Source of the DNA: Nitrososphaerales archaeon TH1177
GTDB taxonomy: Archaea; Thermoproteota; Nitrososphaeria; Nitrososphaerales; Nitrososphaeraceae
Length of the DNA: 8,336 nucleotides
Assembly (NCBI GenBank): GCA_014523515.1
Contig: JAATVJ010000349.1
Span: forward strand, 1 to 8,336
Direction: 5' to 3'
The notes beneath the pieces are model-generated. The model worked only from the letters and a program-made list of their open reading frames with translations. It did not search any database and was not told the DNA's origin. Both the position numbers and the translations under genes were made by a program. Shown here piece after piece: positions 1-6,775 of this stretch (positions are counted from its first letter, which is position 1; each line of letters opens with the position of its first letter).

Positions 1-99
1 CATTTATTTGAAGAGCCAGGAAAATTAGAAGAGGTAGCAAAATATGCTAGTGGTTGGTTTAGATGCTATTTTCAAATAAAAGAAAAGAATGATAAATAA
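1..99 (+). CDS. C-terminal end of an alpha/beta hydrolase (dienelactone hydrolase-like), partial
   Basis: This is the last 32 codons of a gene that begins before the window; frame 1 is open from base 1 to the TAA at 97-99. The tail begins HLFEEPGKLEEVAKYASGWF. From family memory, this resembles the C-terminus of dienelactone hydrolase-type alpha/beta hydrolases (some fused to a phosphoribosyltransferase domain), in which the catalytic His is followed by an L-F-E-E-P-G stretch and a final helix packing on the fold. If so, H1 would be the catalytic histidine. The nucleophile and acid are outside the window, so substrate and reaction cannot be stated. The gene converges on the methyltransferase, with about 105 AT-rich bases between the two stops. 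Confidence 0.6.
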   Translation, partial: HLFEEPGKLEEVAKYASGWFRCYFQIKEKNDK

Positions 100-204
100 T
101 AAAGATTATTATGTGCTTTAGAATTTGTTTCCATATTGTGTCATAGTATAATAAATAATAGAATATTGCTATATAAACAATTAAGTAAATAAGTAATTAT
201 TAAA

Positions 205-1092
205 TTATAATTTCTTTAATTTTATAATAACATAATCAATTGTTTTATTTTTTGACAATTTGTCCATTTTTAATATTGATTTGTATAATATATATTCAAG
301 AAATGAGCCATATTCAGAAGAAATTTTATTCTGTAATTGATTTCTATTTTCAATATAGTATTGTGATAGTGGATTATATACTAATGAACCAATATTATGA
401 ATTTCAATAATTTTGAATTTTTGATCTTTTAAAATGGACAGGACATCATTAAGTAAGTAATGTTCTGATGCCCAAGTAAAAGATAGAAGACCGAGTCTAA
501 TAAGAGTTTGGATAGAACTATGTAAATTTGTAATAACTGGTAGTGCAATAACAAAAATTCCATTATATTTTAATATATGCCTTACTTCTTTAATAAATTC
601 AATTAATGGTCTAAAGTGTTGAGCTGATTCTAAAGCTATTATTCTATCTATTGATTCTTTATTAAATGGTAATTTATTAGCTGTGCTATTAAATAAAGAA
701 ATATCATTTTTTTCTTTTAGATTTTCTTGAGTAAAGTATTTCTCTTTTAATTTATTTGCAAAAATTAGATGACCTCTATTAATATTGATACAATAAATAT
801 CTAACCAAGGATACAAATTTTTCCAAAATATTGCTGGAGATGACAAACCGCTTCCAACATCCATTAGATTTACAGCAGATTCAAGTTCCGCAATTTTTCC
901 TATTATTTTACACAGGTTCTTTTGTGCTTCATATGGATCTCTAATTCCATCTGACCAATATCCAAAATTTAGCATATAGCTTCCAGTTGTAATATGCATT
1001 AATGGTGATAATGAATTATACAAATTAATAACATCTCTTTGATTACGTCTAATGCCCCATAATAGAGCATTAATTGGATTGATTAGTATCAC
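205..1092 (-). CDS. Class I SAM-dependent methyltransferase, small-molecule type
   Basis: This 295-residue protein is predicted to transfer a methyl group from S-adenosylmethionine to an unknown small molecule. A helical N-terminus (1-40) carries the LNFGYW motif (41-46), common before the Rossmann core in UbiE- and RebM-like O- or C-methyltransferases. SAM motif I is MDVGSG (77-82). The second strand is around 99-104 (IYCINI), an A-N-x-L-P-F acidic-loop equivalent is at 138-143, and the IIALESAQHF segment (151-160) matches motif II/post-II of that group. The C-terminal half (about 185-295) probably forms the substrate lid. The start is GTG; an in-frame TGA lies five codons upstream and the next Met codons are residues 32 and 40, too close to FGYW. 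The gene appears monocistronic and convergent with the hydrolase. No linked biosynthetic genes are visible, so the substrate is unknown. Confidence 0.85.
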   Translation of the reverse strand: MILINPINALLWGIRRNQRDVINLYNSLSPLMHITTGSYMLNFGYWSDGIRDPYEAQKNLCKIIGKIAELESAVNLMDVGSGLSSPAIFWKNLYPWLDIYCININRGHLIFANKLKEKYFTQENLKEKNDISLFNSTANKLPFNKESIDRIIALESAQHFRPLIEFIKEVRHILKYNGIFVIALPVITNLHSSIQTLIRLGLLSFTWASEHYLLNDVLSILKDQKFKIIEIHNIGSLVYNPLSQYYIENRNQLQNKISSEYGSFLEYILYKSILKMDKLSKNKTIDYVIIKLKKL

Positions 1093-1112
1093 TATACTAT
1101 ATTTCGTTCACA

Positions 1113-1120
1113 AAATAAAA
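1113..1120 (-). promoter_or_regulatory. Possible TATA box of the methyltransferase gene
   Basis: On the minus strand this reads TTTTATTT. It is centred about 26 bases before the GTG start at 1092, the distance expected for a leaderless archaeal transcript. The surroundings are so AT-rich that a chance match is quite possible. Confidence 0.3.
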
Positions 1121-1245
1121 CTAATATTTGTTTTTGTATTTGTTTATAGATATTATTAAACTCTATATTGTGTAATAGAAGTAGTTAATTTTATTACAAT
1201 GGATATATGGCAAATTTCATGGAATATATCTATTTTTTTAAAATT

Positions 1246-1253
1246 AAAAAAAA
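1246..1253 (-). terminator. U-tract terminator after the substrate-binding protein gene
   Basis: Eight consecutive T residues occur on the minus strand, 22-29 bases past the binding-protein stop codon, followed by another seven-T-rich stretch. Archaeal RNA polymerase commonly terminates at such U-tracts without a hairpin. The gap to the methyltransferase start contains no gene. Confidence 0.35.
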
Positions 1254-1274
1254 TATTGTATTTTTCATTTATAT

Positions 1275-2363
1275 TTATTTTACTATTTGTGATACCTCAG
1301 CAGTGGTACTATTTATTGTAGCCAAACCCTTTTCTTTTAATACTTTGTTAAGTATGTTTAAATCAAATATATTAGATAGATCTGGTTTGGATTTTCCAAG
1401 AAATCCTATATTAAAAGCATCATTAGCAGATTTATAAAGTGACTGTTGTATAGGATCATAAGTAAATTCTAACCTTGTCAACGACTCTTTCAGTTGGTCT
1501 TCTGGTATCGTTTGTCCAGTTATCTTTTTTAGTTCGGTATTAAAAGTCTTAATTGCTTCTTCTTTATTGTTATTTATCCATTGTGTCTCTTCAATATGAG
1601 CCTTAAGTAATTTTTCAATTACATCTGGGTTATTTTGTAGATAGTCTGTTCTTACAACAATTAAACCAGTTACAAATTTTCCATCAGGCCATAAATCACG
1701 TTCATCTAAGAATAATTTGCCATTAGCTTCTTTGATCAATCGTTCTCCCCATGGCTCAGGGACCCAAGCCCCGTCAATATCTTTTTTCAAAAATAATGTT
1801 ATTATATCTGCATTCTTTGCTGGTAAAACGTGAACGTTACCCTTATTTTCTACTGTCTTATATCCATGCTCTAACAAATAATTTCTTAATGCGACATCTT
1901 GAGTATTACCTAATTGTGGTGATGCAAATTTTTTATTTGCAAAATCTGCTGTTGAAATTATACCTGTGTCTGCCCTTATTACAAATACCGCTCCTCCGCT
2001 TGTAGCACCTGCAATTGCTCTTACATCTTTACCTTCAGAGATCACATAACCATTAATAGCTGGATTTGGACCTATATATGAAACATCAACTTGTTTCGCA
2101 AATAATGCTTCTATGGCTGAAGGGCCTGCATTAAATATAAAAGGTTTAATTTCTACATTATCACCTAATACTTTTTTAAAATCTCCATTTCCTATTCCAA
2201 TAACAGCTTGCGCATGATTTATGTTTGGAAAATACCCAATTCTTAATACCTTTTTTTCTTCTGTTTGAGGATATGACTGTTGTTGTATTAAAGGAAAAAG
2301 AATCAATATTCCCGCAATAATATACATTATTATACTTTTATTGGATCTAAATTTTTTATCCAC
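1275..2363 (-). CDS. ABC transporter substrate-binding protein, SsuA/TauA/NrtA (NMT1-like) family
   Basis: The 362-residue extracytoplasmic receptor of an importer for a small anion such as an aliphatic sulfonate, taurine or nitrate. Residues 1-10 are basic (KK, R, K) and 11-27 hydrophobic, forming a signal peptide or N-terminal anchor. No lipobox cysteine and no C-terminal membrane span are visible. The mature fold starts at KVLRIGYFPN (38-47), typical of the family. Likely pocket loops are GPS (80-82), GPNPAINGY (98-106), TSGG (121-124), GNTQD (152-156) and EPWG (203-206). The start is GTG: the frame is open to a TAG 30 codons upstream but holds no ATG, GTG or TTG. The alternative ATG at codon 13 would remove the basic n-region. 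The gene lies 157 bases downstream of the ComA-like regulator, on the same strand. The ATPase and permease are divergent, so this importer is split across two transcripts. Exact substrate is not readable from sequence. Confidence 0.9.
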   Translation of the reverse strand: MDKKFRSNKSIIMYIIAGILILFPLIQQQSYPQTEEKKVLRIGYFPNINHAQAVIGIGNGDFKKVLGDNVEIKPFIFNAGPSAIEALFAKQVDVSYIGPNPAINGYVISEGKDVRAIAGATSGGAVFVIRADTGIISTADFANKKFASPQLGNTQDVALRNYLLEHGYKTVENKGNVHVLPAKNADIITLFLKKDIDGAWVPEPWGERLIKEANGKLFLDERDLWPDGKFVTGLIVVRTDYLQNNPDVIEKLLKAHIEETQWINNNKEEAIKTFNTELKKITGQTIPEDQLKESLTRLEFTYDPIQQSLYKSANDAFNIGFLGKSKPDLSNIFDLNILNKVLKEKGLATINSTTAEVSQIVK

Positions 2364-2396
2364 ATTCCCAATAGTTAAAACTCGGTATAATAATGC

Positions 2397-2405
2397 TATT
2401 AAATA
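2397..2405 (-). promoter_or_regulatory. Possible TATA box of the substrate-binding protein gene
   Basis: On the minus strand TATTTAATA lies 34-42 bases before the GTG start, which would give a leader of about 10 bases. A second TA-rich stretch at 2386-2394 would fit a leaderless transcript. Either would let this gene be transcribed independently of the upstream regulator gene. Confidence 0.35.
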
Positions 2406-2520
2406 TGCATAATTTATGGCTTGTATGTGTTTTTTTCCAATAAGTATCTAAAATCTTTGAATTTTAAAATATCCGTGGTAGTAGTTATTATTTATTTTAA
2501 ATATAAAAAATTAATTAAAT

Positions 2521-3513
2521 TTAGACATCAAAAGAAGTCAAATTATATATTTTTTTTCTTGAATCCTTAGAATCTAAGTTTTCAATTATTACTCCTTGCC
2601 GTTTTAACTCGCTTATTGATGCTTGGATTGTTCTTCTTGGAAGTTCGCTAACTCGCATTAATTCTGTCTGATCGATAGGGTGTATAGATTTAATGATAAA
2701 ATAAATAAATTTTACTGATGGTCCCCCTGTAATATTCTTAAAATTTGGAATATTTTGTTGTTTACCAAGTGCCATTTCTAATTTAGAATAATATTTTCTT
2801 CTAGTCCATTCTATTAACCCAACTTGGAAAGGATCTATTAGACCTAAATTAAGTCGATCTCCCAATTTTGCAATTAGATGTATTTGTAAAGAATCAATTG
2901 GAGTTTCAAATATAAAATTTTTCTGAGAATATGTTGATATTAAAGAGGAAATAAATTTCCAATTCGTACTTTTAGTGAATATATCTAAATCAAATTGTCT
3001 ATCTATATCCAAAATTATTTTTGTTTTACTAATTTTAAGTAATTCTCCAATTCTTTCTAAAATTTTATCATTATGTATATTATTGCCTATACTTTTTTTA
3101 TTAAATTTCCATTGCAATTCATAATTAAAAGGCTTTACTATGTCAGCAATTTTTTTATTTTCCTCAATATTATTATCAAGGTTAACTTCGATTTCGAGAA
3201 TATTAAATTTAAATGATAATAATTCACAAAGATATTCATCCAAAGAATTATTTAAAATTGCATAATCTGTACTTTTACTATCTATTGAAACTAAAATATT
3301 ATGTTCATGGTAAAATTTAATTCGTCGTTCAAGTTCGGAAGGGGAATATAAGAATAAACAAGATTGAGGTATTTTGACATAATCAACAAAATTTACTATA
3401 TTTTTAAAGTTTTCAATATCTAGTGGCTGTATTTTATCTATAATAGCTGTAATTCCTTCATTCCTAGGTTTTTCATTATTTTGCCTATTCAAAGTTAAAA
3501 TTTTATTGAGCAA
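2521..3513 (-). CDS. ComA-like (phosphosulfolactate synthase-fold) domain fused to a winged helix-turn-helix; putative transcription regulator
   Basis: This 330-residue protein has two parts. Residues 19-246 align from end to end with phosphosulfolactate synthase ComA (a TIM barrel joining sulfite to phosphoenolpyruvate): EGITAIIDK (19-27), DYVK (44-47), a KFYHEHNILV segment (66-75), ILEIE (105-109), KIILD (165-169), IFETP (201-205) and NLGLI (222-226). Many ComA signatures are changed: F-G-W-G-T-S is IPQSCL (48-53), P-G-G-T-L-F-E is lost (75-83), E-I-S-D-G is EIEVN, E-V-G-K-K loses its Glu and Gly (131-140), and the G-L-R-G-D-T end is absent. Loss of sulfolactate synthase activity is therefore likely. 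Residues 266-326 form a winged HTH, with a recognition helix around 292-307 and a basic wing ending KKIYNLT. The start is TTG (3513), since TAA lies two codons upstream; TTG at codon 8 is an alternative. Position and divergent orientation suggest control of the importer. That role is inferred. Confidence 0.75.
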   Translation of the reverse strand: MLNKILTLNRQNNEKPRNEGITAIIDKIQPLDIENFKNIVNFVDYVKIPQSCLFLYSPSELERRIKFYHEHNILVSIDSKSTDYAILNNSLDEYLCELLSFKFNILEIEVNLDNNIEENKKIADIVKPFNYELQWKFNKKSIGNNIHNDKILERIGELLKISKTKIILDIDRQFDLDIFTKSTNWKFISSLISTYSQKNFIFETPIDSLQIHLIAKLGDRLNLGLIDPFQVGLIEWTRRKYYSKLEMALGKQQNIPNFKNITGGPSVKFIYFIIKSIHPIDQTELMRVSELPRRTIQASISELKRQGVIIENLDSKDSRKKIYNLTSFDV

Positions 3514-3696
3514 ATCTTACCAGGTAATTAATTTAATGAATATTAATCAATTATTGAATATGTAAAAAAAGTAATAATATGGGCAATATTGGCATATAAT
3601 AAAAAATAGTTGTACAATATATTAAAAAAAATAATAGATTTTGATTCCCTAATATTACGAGTCTATCATTTATAAAGCTCTCCTTTTTAATTATAT

Positions 3697-3721
3697 GTTA
3701 ACTTACAGTATCGTGTTAACT
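3697..3721. promoter_or_regulatory. Repeated GTTAACT, candidate operator
   Basis: GTTAACT occurs at 3697-3703 and again at 3715-3721, 18 bases apart start to start; its first six bases are themselves palindromic. A dyad GTTAT/ATAAC follows directly at 3722-3741. The cluster lies mid-way between the divergent genes, a plausible binding site for the adjacent winged-helix protein. No binding evidence exists. Confidence 0.35.
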
Positions 3722-3861
3722 GTTATCATATTGATTATAACATAAATTGGTATTGAATTACAATAATATTTTCTTCCTAGTTGTGGTAACATCATTTCAA
3801 CCAAAAAAAATTCGCTATTTCTTATGATTTATACTAGAGTAGTTAATGTTAATATAATGTA

Positions 3862-3880
3862 AATTTCCTTATTGGAAATT
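3862..3880. promoter_or_regulatory. Perfect 7-base inverted repeat upstream of the ATPase gene, candidate operator
   Basis: AATTTCC (3862-3868), five bases TTATT, then GGAAATT (3874-3880) form a perfect dyad, 103 bases before the ATPase start. Dyads of this size are typical winged-helix dimer sites. It could equally be a chance feature of AT-rich DNA, although the central CC/GG makes that less likely. Confidence 0.35.
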
Positions 3881-3935
3881 GTTATTGTATTTGAAATTAT
3901 ATGTGCAAATTTTACATATAATATTACTATTAAGC

Positions 3936-3944
3936 ATATTTAAG
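3936..3944 (+). promoter_or_regulatory. Possible TATA box of the ATPase-permease operon
   Basis: ATATTTAAG is centred about 43 bases before the ATG at 3983, predicting a leader of roughly 15-20 bases. A second candidate, TTAAATAA at 3950-3957, would give an almost leaderless transcript. The sequence does not decide between them. Confidence 0.35.
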
Positions 3945-3982
3945 ATCAATTAAATAACATCCTCTAATATAAAATTGCATAA

Positions 3983-4768
3983 ATGTATATTCAAAATGAA
4001 TATGTTGATAAAAAAGTATCTCTTAATCTAATTAATGTATCTAAAAAATATTTACAACCTCATACCAATAGAATACATACTGTACTTGACAATATCAATA
4101 TTCAAATTTTAGAGGGTGAAATCGTCACAATTGTAGGAAAGTCTGGATGTGGAAAATCAACACTTCTCAATTTGATTGCTGGATTTGAAAATTCTTATGG
4201 AGGGGAAATTTTACTTAATGGAAATCCAGTAAAAGATATCAGTCCTGAAAGGATAATGATGTTTCAAGAATCTGCACTTTTTCCATGGCTTACAACTTTT
4301 CAAAATATTGAAATTGCATTAAAAATGGCAAAAATTCCAAAGGATCAACGCGAAGAAATAGTTATGCACTACCTTGAGATTGTAGGTCTATCTGACTATT
4401 CTCATTCATATATTCATCAACTATCAGGAGGAATGAAACAAAGAGTAGCTCTGGCTCGGGCCTTATCATTAAATCCTAAAATTTTACTTATGGATGAACC
4501 ATTTGCAGCTTTAGATATTACAATAAAGAAATCTCTATGCAAAGAACTTTTGGATCTACATAAAAAAACTAGAAAAACAATACTTTTTGTTACCCATAAT
4601 ATAAATGAGGCTGTCTTATTAGGAGATAGAGTTATTGTAATGTCTCCCCAAATATACGGTATAAAGAAAGAATACGTTATTGACATTCCAAAAGATCAAA
4701 GATATGAAAATCCAACTATAAAGAATATAATAAATCAGATTACTTCTGATCTTTATGAGTATAATTAA
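3983..4768 (+). CDS. ABC transporter ATP-binding protein, SsuB/TauB/NrtD family
   Basis: This 261-residue cytoplasmic ATPase powers the importer. All nucleotide-binding motifs are intact: Walker A GKSGCGKST (52-60), Q-loop Gln (Q95 in MMFQES), signature LSGGMKQR (147-154), Walker B ILLMDEP (167-173), D-loop ALD (176-178) and switch His H205 in FVTHNINEA. The segment ESALFPWLT (96-104) after the Q-loop is characteristic of the nitrate/sulfonate/taurine branch. Length is normal for the family and there is no extra regulatory domain. The ATG at 3983 is preceded by no obvious Shine-Dalgarno sequence. The permease gene follows after a 26-base gap on the same strand, so the two form an operon. The partner binding protein is encoded on the opposite strand beyond the regulator. 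Confidence 0.93.
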   Translation: MYIQNEYVDKKVSLNLINVSKKYLQPHTNRIHTVLDNINIQILEGEIVTIVGKSGCGKSTLLNLIAGFENSYGGEILLNGNPVKDISPERIMMFQESALFPWLTTFQNIEIALKMAKIPKDQREEIVMHYLEIVGLSDYSHSYIHQLSGGMKQRVALARALSLNPKILLMDEPFAALDITIKKSLCKELLDLHKKTRKTILFVTHNINEAVLLGDRVIVMSPQIYGIKKEYVIDIPKDQRYENPTIKNIINQITSDLYEYN

Positions 4769-4794
4769 TATTTTATTTACATGGGTTAAAAACT

Positions 4795-5637
4795 TTGGAA
4801 ACACAGATTAAAACCAAAACCCAGAAAAAAAAATTAAATTTAACTAAAAAAGTCTTAAATAAAGATACCTTAAGTTTATTCATTTTTCTTAGCGCATTCG
4901 TAGGATTATGGCAATTAGTTTACGTGTTGGAAGTATTTCCAAAATTATCTCTACCTTCTCCATTTGCAGTAGGACAAACAATTATCGAATTAGTATTAGA
5001 TTTTACCTTAATTGAAGGTACTGCCCTAACATTATGGAGATTATTTTTAGGATTTATGATATCTATTATGCTTGGAATGGGTATAGGGTTGATGATGATC
5101 AAGTTTCCACAATTTGGAAAAACTTTGAGTTCATTTGCTGTAGGACTTCAGTCATTTCCCAGTATTGCATGGATTCCATTTGCTATCTTATTAATTGGCT
5201 TTAATGATTTTGGAATACTTTTTGTTGTTATTATGAGTTGCGTTTTTTCAGTAATGCTTTCAACTTATACCGGAATTAGAAATGTTCCACCAATATATTT
5301 ACGAGCTGCTAAAAATATGGGTGCAAAAGGCTTTTCTCTATTCAGACATGTGTTAATTCCTGCTGCAACACCTTCTTTAATAATGGGTATGAGACAAGCC
5401 TGGTCATTTGCATGGCATGCTCTTATTGGAGCTGAAATGTTAATTACAACTCTTGTAGGATTAGGCTATATATTATCAGTAGGAAGAGAGTTCTCAAATA
5501 TGAGTCAGATAATTGCAACAATGATAGTAATTTTTACAATAGGTTTAATATTCGATAGAATAGTATTTATAAAAATTGAAGAAAAAGTACGAGATAGATG
5601 GGGTCTAAATCAACAACAACAACAAAATCCAGAATAA
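4795..5637 (+). CDS. ABC transporter permease, SsuC/TauC/NrtB family
   Basis: This 280-residue inner-membrane subunit forms the homodimeric channel of the importer. A lysine-rich cytoplasmic N-terminus (1-25) is followed by hydrophobic spans at about 26-45, 79-102, 113-136, 138-160, 195-225 and 238-258. The coupling EAA-type loop is at 168-190 (YLRAAKNMGAKG ... HVLIPA), where it contacts the ATPase, followed by TPSLIMGMRQAW as is usual for this family. The start is TTG at 4795: no ATG or GTG occurs in frame upstream, and the first internal Met is about residue 88, after the first span. The gene lies 26 bases after the ATPase stop and needs no promoter of its own. The C-terminus ends in a short polyglutamine run encoded by a CAA microsatellite. 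Confidence 0.92.
   Translation: METQIKTKTQKKKLNLTKKVLNKDTLSLFIFLSAFVGLWQLVYVLEVFPKLSLPSPFAVGQTIIELVLDFTLIEGTALTLWRLFLGFMISIMLGMGIGLMMIKFPQFGKTLSSFAVGLQSFPSIAWIPFAILLIGFNDFGILFVVIMSCVFSVMLSTYTGIRNVPPIYLRAAKNMGAKGFSLFRHVLIPAATPSLIMGMRQAWSFAWHALIGAEMLITTLVGLGYILSVGREFSNMSQIIATMIVIFTIGLIFDRIVFIKIEEKVRDRWGLNQQQQQNPE
5611..5625 (+). repeat. (CAA)5 microsatellite in the permease C-terminus
   Basis: Five pure CAA codons encode most of the NQQQQQNPE tail of the permease, just past the last membrane span. Slippage here would alter the length of a cytoplasmic tail without breaking the protein. Confidence 0.7.
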
Positions 5638-6233
5638 TTAGTATACAAAATTTATCCTCTTGAAATTTGTAAATATAGTAATTGTTATAAATATAGAATA
5701 AGGTTATTAAATAGATGTAATTATTCATATTCTCTTCGTGTGAAGAAATATAATTTGAACAATAAGTCAAACTTGATACAGCAAGGAGCTATTTTAAATA
5801 AAATCTAGGATCATTTGTTAGATGAGGTTCATAGAAGGAAATAAAAGTTTATTATATCCTTTAGTTCTCTAAGAGAAATTTTTCATTGGTAGAATAAATT
5901 CTCATTAAAATTAACAATAAAAAAATTTTTATCACAGTTAGTTTATAGATATGTTAAAATATTACCTTCATTCCTATCAAATAAGACCTTAAATTTCAAA
6001 TTATGATATGATTAGTGACCACAAATATTTTAATGACAAAAAATAAGCTAGGGAGCCTCAACTTGCTATTAATTAAAATTACTAAGTCATGGAATCATGT
6101 GCCTAAATAACATATATCTATTATTTCTTACATATTTCAAATCAAATATATAATATATGTTACTATATGATCTTATGGGAATATTTTGTAAGTGATAGAC
6201 AAATACTTCCAAAGCATCAAAAACCTTTCTGTC

Positions 6234-6276
6234 AAGTTGGTAGAGTACATTAATATATTCACCTCTCTACCAACTT
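6234..6276. repeat. Perfect 12-base inverted repeat (hairpin)
   Basis: AAGTTGGTAGAG (6234-6245) and CTCTACCAACTT (6265-6276) are exact reverse complements separated by 19 AT-rich bases; a TTTT run overlaps the right arm. The arms are richer in G+C than the surroundings. It is the first of three consecutive stem-loops and may be part of a structured RNA, a terminator or a small mobile-element remnant. Confidence 0.6.
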
Positions 6277-6278
6277 TT

Positions 6279-6304
6279 ATCATACTACTGATTGTTAGTA
6301 TGAT
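6279..6304. repeat. Perfect 9-base inverted repeat
   Basis: ATCATACTA (6279-6287) and TAGTATGAT (6296-6304) flank an 8-base loop, only two bases after the preceding hairpin. Confidence 0.5.
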
Positions 6305-6340
6305 TGGAGCAAATGTCTAAATAATTTGAGGAAAACCCAG

Positions 6341-6361
6341 TACCATTCAGTTAAAATGGTA
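6341..6361. repeat. Perfect 7-base inverted repeat
   Basis: TACCATT (6341-6347) and AATGGTA (6355-6361) flank a 7-base loop, extendable by one G-U and one A-U pair on the outside. It is followed by the palindrome ATTAGCTAAT (6361-6370) and T-rich stretches from about 6390. Confidence 0.45.
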
Positions 6362-6775
6362 TTAGCTAATCAGAAACATCTATTCTTTCTATTTTTTTAA
6401 GCGACCTTTATTTTTTTATAACCAATTAAATCAATCAAAAGGTATGATTTTCAACGGACCTACTTTTTTTATTATGTTATGTTTTTCAATTTAGTCGATA
6501 TTTTTCGTTTTACTTGCTTGCTTATCTTTGCTTAACTTTAGATCCTTTAAATCAATATTACAAAATAGAATATATTATTTCTTTTATAATTTTATTATTT
6601 ATTTGAATTTGTATCATTTAATTGTATTATTGTTTTTTTTTACAAGAGACATACTTTCTTAAATTTAACAAAATAAAATTCTTCTAAATGTAAAGAATCT
6701 TTTATCCACTTATTATTTTTCTAAAGTTACAAAGAAAAAAATTTATTTTTTAAAGAAATTGATTTTAAATGCTTT

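Larger units (their letters stand above)
3514..3982. promoter_or_regulatory. Divergent promoter region between the regulator and the ATPase-permease operon
   Basis: These 469 AT-rich bases hold no credible gene. They must contain the promoters of both the regulator (leftward) and the ATPase-permease operon (rightward). They carry a direct repeat of GTTAACT (3697-3703 and 3715-3721), an imperfect dyad GTTAT/ATAAC (3722-3741), a perfect 7-base dyad (3862-3880), and palindromes CAATATTG (3584-3591) and TTGTACAA (3610-3617). A long control region is unusual for a compact archaeal genome and suits a regulated locus. Confidence 0.6.
5638..6775. other. Long intergenic region without a convincing gene
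   Basis: More than 1.1 kb of AT-rich sequence separates the permease from the copper-protein gene. No reading frame here has a normal start, length and composition. Visible structure includes an imperfect hairpin just after the permease (5645-5670, ACAAAATTT against AAATTTGT), a small TTCTC/GAGAA hairpin followed by five T (5870-5885), and the three-hairpin cluster at 6234-6370. One plus-strand frame has only a few stops between about 6107 and 6399, and the minus strand has an open stretch over about 6178-6321, so a decayed gene is possible. No tRNA or rRNA was seen. Confidence 0.5.

Noticed and set aside
1207..1437. 76-codon plus-strand frame overlapping the end of the binding-protein gene
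   Set aside because: Mostly antisense to the binding-protein coding sequence, low-complexity hydrophobic start, no family resemblance; a shadow frame.
4417..5102. Minus-strand frames inside the ATPase and permease genes
   Set aside because: They are antisense to intact, motif-complete transporter genes and have no protein-like features of their own.
5766..6008. Plus-strand frame beginning SNLIQQGAILNKI that resembles a broken gene
   Set aside because: Three stops within about 80 codons, low complexity and no recognisable motif; indistinguishable from AT-rich chance.
6230..6250. tRNA-like D-arm sequence (GTTGGTAGAG)
   Set aside because: No T-arm consensus, anticodon arm or acceptor stem around it; the sequence instead pairs with its inverted copy 19 bases downstream.
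6286..6310. C/D-box sRNA (CTGA followed by a TGAT-like word)
   Set aside because: The required second set of C and D boxes at proper spacing is absent.
6107..6399. Plus-strand frame with few stops, containing a stretch beginning ILWEYFVSDRQILPKH
   Set aside because: It has at least two stops, overlaps an equally open minus-strand stretch, and shows no recognisable domain; kept only as a remark in the intergenic entry.
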